Origin: Saprospiraceae bacterium | GTDB taxonomy: Bacteria > Bacteroidota > Bacteroidia > Chitinophagales > Saprospiraceae | NCBI GenBank assembly: GCA_020628095.1 | Contig: JAHDFP010000004.1 | Coordinates: forward strand, 248,001-312,000 | Length of the DNA: 64,000 nt | Reading direction: 5' to 3' | In this document: piece after piece, positions 45,849 through 54,480 of the stretch | Numbering within the stretch: position 1 is the first letter of the stretch | Layout: every line of letters begins with the position of its first letter | Notes under the pieces: model-generated | Databases searched by the model: none | Told to the model about the DNA's origin: nothing | What the model saw: the letters and a program-made list of their open reading frames with translations, nothing else | Made by a program: the position numbers and the translations under genes

Positions 45849-46085
45849 CTAGTGTAGGCTAATATTATCTCTTATGTTTTGGAGTAAATCTGTTGTGACC
45901 TTAGGACGAGTGATATAGTGCTTGAGAAGGTCTCTTGATTTTTTTTCTTTGTTGAGTACTTCGTTCCATTCTGGTATGGCACTGACCTTGTCGAGAAAAT
46001 CTTTTTGTTGCTCCGCGTTATAGGCATTGTCCAAATATAGATTAACACGATTTTGAATTTCTTGAAAGTCGAAATGGTCACCCAT
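45849..46085 (-). CDS. Small soluble protein downstream of an ECF sigma factor
   Basis: 78 residues with no membrane segment and no cysteine/histidine zinc finger. The N-terminal part (FDFEIQ-type start, VNLYLDNAYNAEQQKDFLDKV; core LYLDNAYNAEQQKDF) resembles the first helices of short anti-sigma domains, which in Bacteroidota often follow the sigma gene. The C-terminus has PKVTTDLLQNIRDNI. The gene lies 108 bp after the sigma-factor gene on the same strand. An anti-sigma role is inferred from position and helical pattern only. Confidence 0.5.
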   Translation of the reverse strand: MGDHFDFQEIQNRVNLYLDNAYNAEQQKDFLDKVSAIPEWNEVLNKEKKSRDLLKHYITRPKVTTDLLQNIRDNISLH

Positions 46086-46193
46086 GTCTTAAATTTTAAT
46101 GATTACAAATCAGATATTTTAAGAATCTAATGGAACAAATTACTTATTACAAGTATATAAAATCGAAAACTAAAAATCAAAAACTTGGCGCAG

Positions 46194-46790
46194 CTATTCT
46201 TCCTCTTTGCTTGCTTTGTCGCTTTTCTTTTCTCCTCTTTTGTCCTTATAGCCGAGCCCTTCGGCGTATTTTTTGAGGCGCTCCTTGAGCATGTTTCTTG
46301 CTCTGAATAATCTTGACCTTACCGTACCGATGGGAACATCTACTATCTTAGCAATTTCCTCATAGGTAAATCCCTCTACATCACATAGCAGGACAACTGT
46401 CCTGAAGTCAATAGGTAAGGAATTGATCGCGATGGTGACTTCGTCACCCATCATATTGTCAAATAATTCTTCTCGGAGGTCCAGATAACCCGCCACCTTA
46501 GAGTCGTCGCTGTCGTGATAATTGACTATATCCTCAAAATCAACTCTTGTCGGTTGCTTAGAACGCTTACGATAATGGTTAATGTAGGCGTTTTTCAAGA
46601 TTTTAAACAACCAAGCCTTCGCATTAGTTCCCTCAATGTACCTATCTATAAAACGAAATGCTTTCATGTAGGTCTCTTGTACCAGATCATTAGCATCATC
46701 ATCGTCATACGTGAGGTGATATGCAAAGGTCTTGAGAGCTTCTATATGAGGAAAGAGCTCTCTTTCGAAAATGTCGTTTTTACCAGTCAC
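46194..46790 (-). CDS. ECF-type RNA polymerase sigma factor
   Basis: 198 residues. Region 2 has DLVQETYMKAFRFIDRY and NAKAWLFKILKNAYINHYRK, which bind core polymerase and the -10 region. Region 4 has LPIDFRTVVLLCDVEGFTYEEIA with the helix-turn-helix VPIGTVRSRLFRARNMLK. The tail is highly charged (DKRGEKKSDKASKEEE). The type is SigW/RpoE-like. An exact TAnnTTTG box lies 23-30 bp upstream of the ATG. The small gene downstream may encode its regulator. Target genes cannot be named. Confidence 0.92.
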   Translation of the reverse strand: MTGKNDIFERELFPHIEALKTFAYHLTYDDDDANDLVQETYMKAFRFIDRYIEGTNAKAWLFKILKNAYINHYRKRSKQPTRVDFEDIVNYHDSDDSKVAGYLDLREELFDNMMGDEVTIAINSLPIDFRTVVLLCDVEGFTYEEIAKIVDVPIGTVRSRLFRARNMLKERLKKYAEGLGYKDKRGEKKSDKASKEEE

Positions 46791-46812
46791 AACGGGGTTT
46801 ATAATCTAATTG

Positions 46813-46820
46813 CAAACATA
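46813..46820 (-). promoter_or_regulatory. -7 promoter box of the ECF sigma gene
   Basis: On the minus strand this reads TATGTTTG (TAnnTTTG). A TTG at 46844-46846 lies 23 bp upstream, slightly longer than the ideal spacing. The ATG is at 46790. Confidence 0.5.
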
Positions 46821-46884
46821 CAAATTCTATATCTAGATGACTCCAACGTATAATTTACTGCAAAAGTTGCACCATAATCTCCTC

Positions 46885-47613
46885 TCAGGTTACCTTAATG
46901 ACTTGATCCGCAATGGCATACACATCATCACTCTTATTAATATCCAGTACATGCAACCCTGTAAACTCCCCAAAAGCGGGCATCACAGCGTGACCGACAC
47001 CAAAATAAAAACAAGGCAGTCTTAGTGTCTGTCTTCCCTTACCTTGTAGCCTTATCCCAGGGTGTATGTGCCCGTGGATGTTATAATGTTCTCCAGAAAG
47101 AATCTTATCATGAGAGAATAAAAAAGGACCAGACTTTATAGATTTAGGATGAACGATGAGGTTATCAATTTGGTAATGTTGAGTATCTAGAATATCATGA
47201 TTACCCATCACTAGGCTAAATTTTAGACCACCGAACCTTTCTATAAAACGCGCAAATTTTTCCCACTCTTCATTATAGGTACTATGAAAAAGATCACCCA
47301 ATATAAGTACCTCATCTATATCATGATTAAGTAGTATGGATGATAATCTATCATAATTATCGTTCTCAGCATGTGGAGGTAAGGCAATACCAGATTTTCT
47401 AAAATGCGTTACTTTTCCAATATGGATATCCGCCAGGATGAGCTTTTTTTCCTCTTTCCATATCATGGCTTTTTCTGGAAGTAAGAGGAGATTATGACCT
47501 TGTATATGATGTATTATATGATCTTCTTGTGGCAATGCTAGTCTATATATTATCCAGAATAATGGCTTAGAGAGTTGATAAGCTAATGATACATTTTTAT
47601 TTTCGCTATCCAA
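46885..47613 (-). CDS. pdeM: PdeM-like metallophosphoesterase (ligase-associated endonuclease type)
   Basis: 242 residues. It has the calcineurin-like metal sites in order: LILADIHIGKVTHFRKSG, LGDLFHS, VMGNHDIL, FSHD and HGHIHPG. The block HNLLLLPEKAMIWKEEKKL before the first site matches the PdeM family, linked with ligD and lhr in DNA repair operons. Neither partner is nearby. The ATG at 47613 is only 16 bp from the divergent yebC start, so the true start may be further in, for example TTG at 47535 just before the conserved block. Confidence 0.82.
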   Translation of the reverse strand: MDSENKNVSLAYQLSKPLFWIIYRLALPQEDHIIHHIQGHNLLLLPEKAMIWKEEKKLILADIHIGKVTHFRKSGIALPPHAENDNYDRLSSILLNHDIDEVLILGDLFHSTYNEEWEKFARFIERFGGLKFSLVMGNHDILDTQHYQIDNLIVHPKSIKSGPFLFSHDKILSGEHYNIHGHIHPGIRLQGKGRQTLRLPCFYFGVGHAVMPAFGEFTGLHVLDINKSDDVYAIADQVIKVT

Positions 47614-47629
47614 AAATCATACGATATAT

Positions 47630-48352
47630 ATGGGACGTGCATTCGAATATAGAAAAGCGACCAAATTTGCAAGATGGGACAAAATGGCTAAGGAATTCTC
47701 TAAGGCCAGTAAACAGATTACTATCGCTGTAAAACAGGGTGGCCCTGACCCAGATACTAATCATACACTCCGACGCGCTATCCAAAATGCCAAGTCCGTC
47801 CAGATGCCTAAGGACAAAATAGCGAATGCCATCAAAAAGGCTAGTGATAAAGACACCAGTAATTATGAAGAAGTCGTCTACGAAGGCATGGCAGCGCATG
47901 GCGTCGCCGTCGTCGTAGAAACCGCTACGGACAATACACAAAGAACGGTAGCCAATGTAAGATCTTATTTCAGAAAGAAGAATGGATCACTTGGTACTAA
48001 GGGAATGCATGATTTCTTGTTCAACAGAAAGGGCGTCTTTTATATCCTCAAAGAAAACATAGCGGATAAAGACGAGATTGAGTTAGAGATGATTGATTTT
48101 GGTCTGGAGTCTATAGAGGAAGATACTATCGAAGAAAAAGAAATCTATAAAATCATTGTTTCTTTTGAGGACTTTGGGAAGATGCAAGAGGCCTTGGAGT
48201 CAAAAAATATCAATGTCGAAAAATCCGAGCTCGAGCGCATACCCACCGTCACTAAAGAATTATCTGATGAGCAAGTCGATGAGGTTTTAGCCTTAGTGGA
48301 TCTTATGGAGCAAGACGAGGATGTGACCAATGTATTTATTAATCTGGCGTAA
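47630..48352 (+). CDS. YebC/PmpR-family (TACO1-like) protein
   Basis: 240 residues with the family hallmarks MGRAFEYRKATKFARWDKMAK, GGPDPDTNHTLRRAIQNAK, PKDKIANAIKKA, YEGMAAHGVAVVVE and the C-terminal DVTNVFINL. Formerly thought to be DNA-binding regulators, several members act on the ribosome to ease translation of proline-rich stretches. The variant MGRAFEYRKATKFARW is the Bacteroidota/Chlamydia-like N-terminus in place of AGHSKWANIKHRK. It is divergent from pdeM. Confidence 0.93.
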   Translation: MGRAFEYRKATKFARWDKMAKEFSKASKQITIAVKQGGPDPDTNHTLRRAIQNAKSVQMPKDKIANAIKKASDKDTSNYEEVVYEGMAAHGVAVVVETATDNTQRTVANVRSYFRKKNGSLGTKGMHDFLFNRKGVFYILKENIADKDEIELEMIDFGLESIEEDTIEEKEIYKIIVSFEDFGKMQEALESKNINVEKSELERIPTVTKELSDEQVDEVLALVDLMEQDEDVTNVFINLA

Positions 48353-48364
48353 TTGCCTCTTTGA

Positions 48365-49078
48365 TTAACTCAGCACCTTCATTAGTGTACTCTCTTCTTC
48401 AGGAGTGAGGTATCGCCACTCTCCAGCCTTGAGTTTTCCGATGTGTATATGCATAATGCGCACACGGTGTAGTGCCTTGACCTTGTAACCTAGCACCAGA
48501 CACATTCTTCTTATTTGCCTATTTAGTCCCTGTGTGAGAGTAATGGCGAAGTTGTTTTTACCCTTTTTATCGACGGTGCATTTTTTAGTGAGTTTTCCCA
48601 TTATTCTGACGCCATTACGCATTTTTTGTAGGAACTCTGCGGTGATAGGCTTATCTGTTTGTACCAGATATTCTTTTTGATTATTGCGCTCGTGTCTCAA
48701 GATTTTATTGACGATATCACCATCATTAGTGAGTAGAATGAGGCCAGTGGATGACTTGTCTAGACGACCGACGGGAAATATTCTTTTTTTGTGATTAATA
48801 TAATCTATGATATTATCAGGATCTTTTCTGTCGGTAGTACACGTGATTCCTATGGGCTTATTGAGGGCAATATAGATTTGAGATTTCTTTTTCTTTTTGA
48901 ATATTTCGAAATCCACCATAACCTCATCAGATGGTCCGACCCGGTTGCCTTTGGTTGCTTCTTTACCGTTGATGTGTACTCGTCCCTGTGCAATGAGTTT
49001 GTCAGCTTCTCGGCGTGAGCAGTACCCTGTGTCGCTGATATACTTATTTATACTAATATGGTTACTATTTTTACTCAT
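48365..49078 (-). CDS. rluF: 23S rRNA pseudouridine synthase, RluF type
   Basis: 237 residues. An N-terminal S4 RNA-binding domain (INKYISDTGYCSRREADKLI, GRVHINGKEA) is followed by the RsuA/RluB/E/F catalytic domain. This has VGRLDKSSTGLILLTNDGD holding the catalytic Asp, then KEYLVQTDKPI and GLNRQIRRMCLVLGYKV. The combination fits RluF (U2604 of E. coli 23S rRNA). It lies 15 bp after a DUF4287/DUF5655 gene and may be cotranscribed. Confidence 0.9.
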   Translation of the reverse strand: MSKNSNHISINKYISDTGYCSRREADKLIAQGRVHINGKEATKGNRVGPSDEVMVDFEIFKKKKKSQIYIALNKPIGITCTTDRKDPDNIIDYINHKKRIFPVGRLDKSSTGLILLTNDGDIVNKILRHERNNQKEYLVQTDKPITAEFLQKMRNGVRIMGKLTKKCTVDKKGKNNFAITLTQGLNRQIRRMCLVLGYKVKALHRVRIMHIHIGKLKAGEWRYLTPEEESTLMKVLS

Positions 49079-49093
49079 TATGGTCTTGTAGAT

Positions 49094-49636
49094 TTAGACG
49101 GACTTGTCATAGGCTTCTTTTATCCACCCTTTGAGTTCTTTATCCAGATTCTTACTATCCGTGACTCTAACGCGATGCGTACACATGGTACCGAAAGGTC
49201 CAGAGTTTTCCAGCCTATCCGTTGTGGGTTTATCCTTGATTTTTAGTCCGAGGTCGACTCTTGTTTTCGTAGCTGGCTTGATAAGAGCAAATTGTTTTTT
49301 TCTTATGATGCTAACGCTCGTTTTTTTAGGAGTGATAGTCACATCATCACCTAGTGTTTTGACATACGTTATTAAGCTATCATATATCGGCATGAGGCTT
49401 TCTTTCCCTTTATATTGATTAGTGACGAGGTCATCATCAGAGTTGTTTTGATCTTTAGATAGGTGGACAATGGTATTGGCAAATCCATGTGTTACGCCGT
49501 GTTCTGTTTTCAGATATTTGACGGCTTCCGAATGTTTGCCGAATGCTTGCTTTTTTAATATTTTGATCCACTCATCTAGTGATTTACCTGTCTTCTCAGG
49601 CATGTTATTGATCATAGTTTCTAGTGCCTTATCCAT
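49094..49636 (-). CDS. DUF4287 / DUF5655 domain protein
   Basis: 180 residues in two domains. An N-terminal DUF4287 (about 1-65) has MPEKTGKSLDEWIKIL and EAVKYLKTEHGVTHGFANTI. A C-terminal DUF5655 (about 75-178) has YDSLITYVKTLGDDVTITPKKTSVSIIRKKQFALI and ends HRVRVTDSKNLDKELKGWI-like; cores are DEWIKILKKQ and DVTITPKKTSVS. The families are widespread and uncharacterised; DUF5655 has a fold like a predicted transport/endonuclease-associated domain. It is cytosolic, with no signal peptide. Confidence 0.85.
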   Translation of the reverse strand: MDKALETMINNMPEKTGKSLDEWIKILKKQAFGKHSEAVKYLKTEHGVTHGFANTIVHLSKDQNNSDDDLVTNQYKGKESLMPIYDSLITYVKTLGDDVTITPKKTSVSIIRKKQFALIKPATKTRVDLGLKIKDKPTTDRLENSGPFGTMCTHRVRVTDSKNLDKELKGWIKEAYDKSV

Positions 49637-49692
49637 AACTGTTGATTTGTAGCCTTAAAGTTCCTAAATTATATCATCAGAAGTATTGATTT

Positions 49693-50271
49693 ATGCAACA
49701 GAAATTAGTCCTCTTTTGTGTACTCTTGGGTTTTTTATTTGTCCACTGTGATAGTGAAGATGACAATATGACTAATCCTCTTTGTGATCCTGTCAATGAG
49801 CTTAAGACTGTAACGGGGATACAATTTCTTAAGGATGACGGTAGTGATAATACGGCTTACGGTAACCCTAATGACATAAGTGCAACCGATAGAGGCATTG
49901 CGGCATTTCCTAACCCAGCAGACAATGAAGTTTTCTTGACAACTTCTAATACGGGCGGTATCCGCGCATTTTGGCTTATGCCAGCAGATTGTCCCTTCCT
50001 ATGTAGAAATCAGGATTTTGATATAGAATATCTGACAGATAATATATACAGAGAAGAAGAATCTAATCTGGACGGGCGGAGTACTATAAGTGGAGAACTC
50101 GACGTGTTTCTCACTCAACTAGTCATAGACCTAAGGTCAGTCGATAATGGCAGTTATAAACTTATTATCAAGATGGATTCTGGTGAAATAGTGTGGCAAA
50201 ATCTGATTGTCCATCATGACCTGAGAGCACCAGAAGACATTATAGAGTACATAGAAAACCTATGTATGTAG
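49693..50271 (+). CDS. Putative surface lipoprotein with sorting-like domain
   Basis: 192 residues. The leader MQQKLVLFCVLLGFLFVHC ends at a cysteine (residue 19) followed by DSEDDN, an acidic stretch like the lipoprotein export signals of Bacteroidota surface lipoproteins. From about residue 66, IAAFPNPADNEVFLTTSN and later SYKLIIKMDSGEIVWQNLIV resemble a T9SS type A sorting domain. It contains additional cysteines (CPFLC) and continues past the domain to a C-terminal Cys-Met. The function is unknown. A strong terminator follows 110 bp downstream. Confidence 0.7.
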   Translation: MQQKLVLFCVLLGFLFVHCDSEDDNMTNPLCDPVNELKTVTGIQFLKDDGSDNTAYGNPNDISATDRGIAAFPNPADNEVFLTTSNTGGIRAFWLMPADCPFLCRNQDFDIEYLTDNIYREEESNLDGRSTISGELDVFLTQLVIDLRSVDNGSYKLIIKMDSGEIVWQNLIVHHDLRAPEDIIEYIENLCM

Positions 50272-50381
50272 GGATTTAGTAAAATTTTAGGGGATTTTAA
50301 TTGTTTATTAATAATTAATTGGGGTGCTATTTCGTATTAATATTACCCTACCGAAAGGAATATATTTTGAGATTGAGTTGA

Positions 50382-50415
50382 AGGCGTACATACTGAGAAG
50401 GTGTACGCCTTTTTT
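50382..50415 (+). terminator. Intrinsic terminator between the lipoprotein gene and radA
   Basis: AGGCGTACA at 50382-50390 pairs perfectly with TGTACGCCT at 50402-50410 around an 11-nt loop, followed by a run of six T. It ends the 49693-50271 transcript. On the minus strand no T-run follows, so it acts mainly in the plus direction. Confidence 0.85.
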
Positions 50416-50448
50416 CATGCGCACAATGTAGATTCCTTATCTAATTAC

Positions 50449-51819
50449 TCAAGAAAACACCGCGGATATAAGATCGTCTAGCTTTGATAAAGGCGTAATC
50501 TGTATTTTGAATCCACTGCTATCCACACCTTTCAGATTATATTTAGAAACAAACATTTGCTCAAATCCCAATCTAGTCGCCTCTTCTATTCTTTGCTCTA
50601 TGCGGTTGACCGCACGTATTTCTCCAGTCAATCCGACTTCTCCAGAGAAGCAGATTTTACTATGCACAGGAATATTGTTGAGAGAAGAAACCATCGCGGC
50701 GATGATGGATAAGTCTATAGCAGTATCCTGTACTTTTAGTCCTCCTGCTATGTTGAGGAAGACATCGCTCTGTCCAAAAAATAAGCCTGCACGTTTTTCG
50801 AGTACTGCAAGCAACATACTGAGTCTTCTGAGGTCATAACCTGTAGCAGATCGCTGCGGCGTTCCATAGATCGCAGGACTGACTAAGGCTTGTGTCTCTA
50901 TAAGCATAGGGCGCACACCTTCGACCGTCACGCCCACGGTGCTACCACTCAGGTCTTCGTCGCTTTGCGATAGTAATAGCTCTGAGGGATTTTGTACCTC
51001 GCGTAATCCAGCACTTTCCATGGCATATATTCCTATCTCATCTGTAGAGCCAAATCTATTTTTCTTAGTCCTCAGGATACGATAGATGTGGTTGCGATCT
51101 CCCTCAAAGTGTAAGACAGTATCCACGATGTGTTCCAGTATTTTTGGTCCCGCTATATGACCTTCTTTATTGATATGTCCTATGATGAGGACGGGAGTAT
51201 TTGTTTCTTTAGCGAATGATTGCAACTGTGATGTACATTCTCTCACCTGTGAGATGCTACCTGGTGTAGATTCTACAAAAGGCGAATGCAAAGTCTGTAT
51301 AGAATCAATGACTAGTATCTGAGGCTGGGTAGAATTGGCTTGCTTAAGGACTTTAGTAAGATTGGTTTCTGAGTAGATTTTGCATTGGTCATTTTTGATG
51401 CCCACTCTATCTGCGCGCATTCTTATTTGTTCTGGACTTTCTTCTCCTGAGACATAGAGGATGTCACATCTTATACTAAGAGCGACTTGTAGTAACAATG
51501 TAGATTTTCCTATACCAGGTTCTCCACCTATAAGTGTAATAGACCCTGGCACTAGTCCACCACCCAGCACTCTATTGAGCTCATTGTCTTCTAGATCGAG
51601 TCTTATGATCTTGCTCTGTTGTACCTCATGGATCAGTATAGGCTTCCCGTCTACCTGATTACTATCCCTCCAAGACTGTTTTTTCTCTTCGCTTTTAGTG
51701 GATTTGGTAATAATTTCTTCGGTGTAGGTGTTCCACTGCCCGCAAACGGCACACTTTCCTTCCCACTTAGGAGAATTATGACCACATTCTGAACAAATAA
51801 ACACTTTTTTTTCTTTCAT
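50449..51819 (-). CDS. radA: DNA repair protein RadA
   Basis: 456 residues. A four-cysteine zinc motif (CSECGHNSPKWEGKC, CAVCGQW) lies at the N-terminus, with Walker A GGEPGIGKST near residue 95 and the RadA-specific KNRFGS (KNRFG) motif near 255. The C-terminal Lon-like domain has GGLKVQDTAIDL and FSGEVGLTGEIRAV. RadA is a RecA-related helicase that extends recombination intermediates. The gap upstream (51820-52114) has an orphan terminator on the other strand. Confidence 0.96.
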   Translation of the reverse strand: MKEKKVFICSECGHNSPKWEGKCAVCGQWNTYTEEIITKSTKSEEKKQSWRDSNQVDGKPILIHEVQQSKIIRLDLEDNELNRVLGGGLVPGSITLIGGEPGIGKSTLLLQVALSIRCDILYVSGEESPEQIRMRADRVGIKNDQCKIYSETNLTKVLKQANSTQPQILVIDSIQTLHSPFVESTPGSISQVRECTSQLQSFAKETNTPVLIIGHINKEGHIAGPKILEHIVDTVLHFEGDRNHIYRILRTKKNRFGSTDEIGIYAMESAGLREVQNPSELLLSQSDEDLSGSTVGVTVEGVRPMLIETQALVSPAIYGTPQRSATGYDLRRLSMLLAVLEKRAGLFFGQSDVFLNIAGGLKVQDTAIDLSIIAAMVSSLNNIPVHSKICFSGEVGLTGEIRAVNRIEQRIEEATRLGFEQMFVSKYNLKGVDSSGFKIQITPLSKLDDLISAVFS

Positions 51820-52053
51820 AAATGTCTGAAAATCAGGTATCTAAGGAATTATTGAAAATTATTTCAATTTTTTTTCATCAATTGTGTGACTTCCTATGTT
51901 TCTAACGTCACAATGTAGACTTAATGCGAGTTAGGTCTGATATACTCTATTATTAATTAGAATACATGTATTTTAAGAATTAGATTAGACGTTTAATCAA
52001 GATTCTTAGAAACTTTAAGATAGATTGTTTTCAATTGGTTTTTTGGGGTTATG

Positions 52054-52093
52054 CAGGGTGCTACGAGCCATCGTAGATACCCTGTTTTTTTTT
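52054..52093 (+). terminator. Orphan plus-strand terminator in the radA/GT2 gap
   Basis: CAGGGT (52054-52059) pairs with ACCCTG (52079-52084). Within it CTACGA (52061-52066) pairs with TCGTAG (52071-52076) around GCCA. Nine T follow. No plus-strand gene precedes it: radA starts on the minus strand at 51819. It may end a small RNA or an antisense transcript. The rest of the 295-bp gap holds no open frame of note. Confidence 0.75.
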
Positions 52094-52114
52094 GCGGATA
52101 GCCAGAATAAGTGC

Positions 52115-52855
52115 TTACTTGTATATATCCGATTTAAAAAGACCCATTTTTTGCAGTCGATGCTTGCATGATACAGCGAGTACTCCAAGACCATATTTAA
52201 TACTTCGCGACAAGTTAATAGAAGACGCCTCCTCAAAATATTTAGTCGGACAGGTCACTTCGCCTATGTGAAAGCCCTTATAAATAATCTGTGATAACAT
52301 CTGATTATCAAATACAAAATCATCCGAGTTAGAGTTAAAATTGATACTCTCTAGCACTTCTCTGCTAAATGCACGATAACCCGTATGATATTCTGATAAC
52401 TTATAAGATACCAGTAAGTTCTGAGTGAAAGTCAAAAATCTATTGGCTATATACTTATACAGAGGCATGCCACCAGCCAGCGCTCCTTTGCCCAGTATCC
52501 TAGAACCTAATACAACAGGATATAGGTCTTCTCCTATGATATTGACCATGGATGGGATGAGCTTAGGTGTGTATTGGTAATCAGGGTGGAGCATGATGAC
52601 GATATCCGCACCTATTTCCAGGGCTTTATTGTATAGCGATTTTTGATTGCCACCATACCCTTTATTTGTCCTATGACTAATGATATGATTTATGTTAAGA
52701 GACTTAGCCACCTCTACGGTGTTGTCCTTACTCGCATCGTCACAGAGTATGAGTTCGTCCACGATATCTAGCGGAATCTCTGCGTAAGTTTTTTCCAATG
52801 TAGCAGAGGCATTATATGCGGGCATAACAACGACAACCTTCTTTGACTTATACAT
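52115..52855 (-). CDS. Family 2 glycosyltransferase (dolichol-phosphate-mannose-synthase-like)
   Basis: 246 residues with a GT-A fold: VVVVMPAYNASATLEKTY, ELILCDDASKDNT, NKGYGGNQKSLYNKAL, then ADIVIMLHPDYQYTPKLI (acidic metal-binding segment) and ILGKGALAGGMPLYKYIANR. There is no membrane segment at the C-terminus, unlike long DPMS-like enzymes. It probably transfers a sugar from a nucleotide donor to a lipid carrier. It is divergent from the 52935-53678 gene, with the starts about 80 bp apart. Confidence 0.88.
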   Translation of the reverse strand: MYKSKKVVVVMPAYNASATLEKTYAEIPLDIVDELILCDDASKDNTVEVAKSLNINHIISHRTNKGYGGNQKSLYNKALEIGADIVIMLHPDYQYTPKLIPSMVNIIGEDLYPVVLGSRILGKGALAGGMPLYKYIANRFLTFTQNLLVSYKLSEYHTGYRAFSREVLESINFNSNSDDFVFDNQMLSQIIYKGFHIGEVTCPTKYFEEASSINLSRSIKYGLGVLAVSCKHRLQKMGLFKSDIYK

Positions 52856-52934
52856 TATGGATTATTATAATATCAAATATAGAAGGACTTATAATTATTA
52901 TTCATATTTGCTCCATATAAAGAATACAATCTCT

Positions 52935-53678
52935 ATGAAACTTATCAAGTACATACTCATACTCCTGCTCCTTCTGGCGGTGGCAGCATTTGTCGCGGTC
53001 AAAGTAGCCAGCGAAGACAAACCTGCTGGAGAGTCAGGTAATAAAGCCGATGCATTAGCCCAAAACATGCTACAAGCCCTAGATAAGGAGGCTTTTGATA
53101 GCATCCCATATTTACAGTTTGAGTTTTTCCGAGGGGGGCATAAGTATCTATGGGATAAGAAAAAGAATCATGCGATAATAGAATGGGAAAACAACAAAGT
53201 AATAATGAACCTCAATACCGTATCTGGTAAAATCTATGTCGATAATGTCCTACAAGAAGGAGAAGAAGCAGAAAAAATAAAAAGTAAGGCTTGGTCTTAT
53301 TGGTGTAATGATTCTTTCTGGATGATCGCGCCATTCAAGGTCTTCGATAAAGGAACGACTCGAAAAATTGTCGAATTAGATGCAGAAGATAATGGCAAAT
53401 ATGGACTGATGATCGAGTACGAATCTGGAGGCGTTACCCCTGGGGATAGTTATCTCTGGATACTTGATGACAATTATATACCCACTGGATGGAAGATGTG
53501 GACTCAGATACTGCCCGTGCAAGGACTATATGCTGGATGGTCTGGATGGAAAGACTTTGGCGGGAGCAAACTATCAATAGATCATACACTAGTAGGTAAA
53601 GAGGCATCCATGAAAAATGTCGCTATAGGCAATTCTTTTTCTGACTTTGGATATTCCACAGATCCTTTTAATATCTAA
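52935..53678 (+). CDS. Hypothetical exported or membrane-anchored protein
   Basis: 247 residues from ATG at 52935 (MKLIKYILILLLLL); the in-frame ATG at 52857 would put 26 polar residues before the hydrophobic leader and is rejected. After the membrane anchor comes a low-complexity linker, then a beta-rich domain with many Trp and Gly (SYWCNDSFWMIAPFKVF, YLWILDDNYIPTGWKMW, GLYAGWSGWKDFGG). The pattern suggests a LolA-like curved sheet, but I cannot assign a family. The stop is 4 bp before xth. Confidence 0.7.
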   Translation: MKLIKYILILLLLLAVAAFVAVKVASEDKPAGESGNKADALAQNMLQALDKEAFDSIPYLQFEFFRGGHKYLWDKKKNHAIIEWENNKVIMNLNTVSGKIYVDNVLQEGEEAEKIKSKAWSYWCNDSFWMIAPFKVFDKGTTRKIVELDAEDNGKYGLMIEYESGGVTPGDSYLWILDDNYIPTGWKMWTQILPVQGLYAGWSGWKDFGGSKLSIDHTLVGKEASMKNVAIGNSFSDFGYSTDPFNI

Positions 53679-53682
53679 TCTT

Positions 53683-54453
53683 ATGAGACTTGTAAGTTAT
53701 AATGTCAATGGAATAAGAGCGGCCCTTAAAAAAGGTTTGCTAGATTGGATATCAGAAGTCGATGCAGATATCCTTTGTTTTCAAGAGACCAAATCACAAC
53801 CAGACCAGATAGATGCTAGCATCTTTGAAGAATTAGGATATAAGCATTCTTACTGGCATTCAGCTCAGAAAAAAGGATACTCTGGTGTCTTGACCATAAG
53901 TAAAAAGAAGGCAACCAGATCTATAGTAGGTATAGACATAGAAAAGTATGATAACGAAGGTCGCGTCCTGCGGACAGACTTCGGAGCGGTCACGTTGCTC
54001 AATTGTTATTTTCCGTCAGGCTCTAGTGGAGACGAGCGCCATGCATTTAAGATGTCTTTTTTGCATGATTTCCATCCCTGGGTCAAAGAACTGCTTAAGG
54101 AGAGAAAAAAGGTCATCATCGTCGGGGATTATAATGTTGTCAGATTGGACCTGGACATACATAATCCTCAGCGCAAGGACGCACCATCAGGATTTAAGCC
54201 AGAGGAACGCGCATGGCTCAACAACTGGTTCGCAGAAGACTTTGATGATGCTTTCCGAGTCGTCCATCCAGAAAAGGAAAACGACTTCTCGTGGTGGAGT
54301 TATAGATCAGGAGCAAGAAAAAATAATAAAGGATGGAGAATCGACTATATCTCAGTGACTAAGAACTTAGGGAAGAAAGTAGCCGATGCCAGACATGGTC
54401 ACGAGGCGGTACACTCTGATCATGCACCTGTTATTGTGGACTTAAAGATGTAA
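53683..54453 (+). CDS. xth: Exodeoxyribonuclease III
   Basis: 256 residues from ATG at 53683, where RLVSYNVNGIRAALKKG begins as in ExoIII/Ape1-like enzymes. Further catalytic motifs are LCFQETKSQ, VGDYNVV, RIDYISV and SDHAPVI, which supply the metal-binding acids and the Asp/His of the active site. It cleaves DNA at abasic sites and removes 3' blocks in base-excision repair. The in-frame ATG at 53647 overlaps the preceding gene and is less likely. Confidence 0.95.
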   Translation: MRLVSYNVNGIRAALKKGLLDWISEVDADILCFQETKSQPDQIDASIFEELGYKHSYWHSAQKKGYSGVLTISKKKATRSIVGIDIEKYDNEGRVLRTDFGAVTLLNCYFPSGSSGDERHAFKMSFLHDFHPWVKELLKERKKVIIVGDYNVVRLDLDIHNPQRKDAPSGFKPEERAWLNNWFAEDFDDAFRVVHPEKENDFSWWSYRSGARKNNKGWRIDYISVTKNLGKKVADARHGHEAVHSDHAPVIVDLKM

Positions 54454-54480
54454 CTTGGAACAAGAAATCATTAGAGTATC

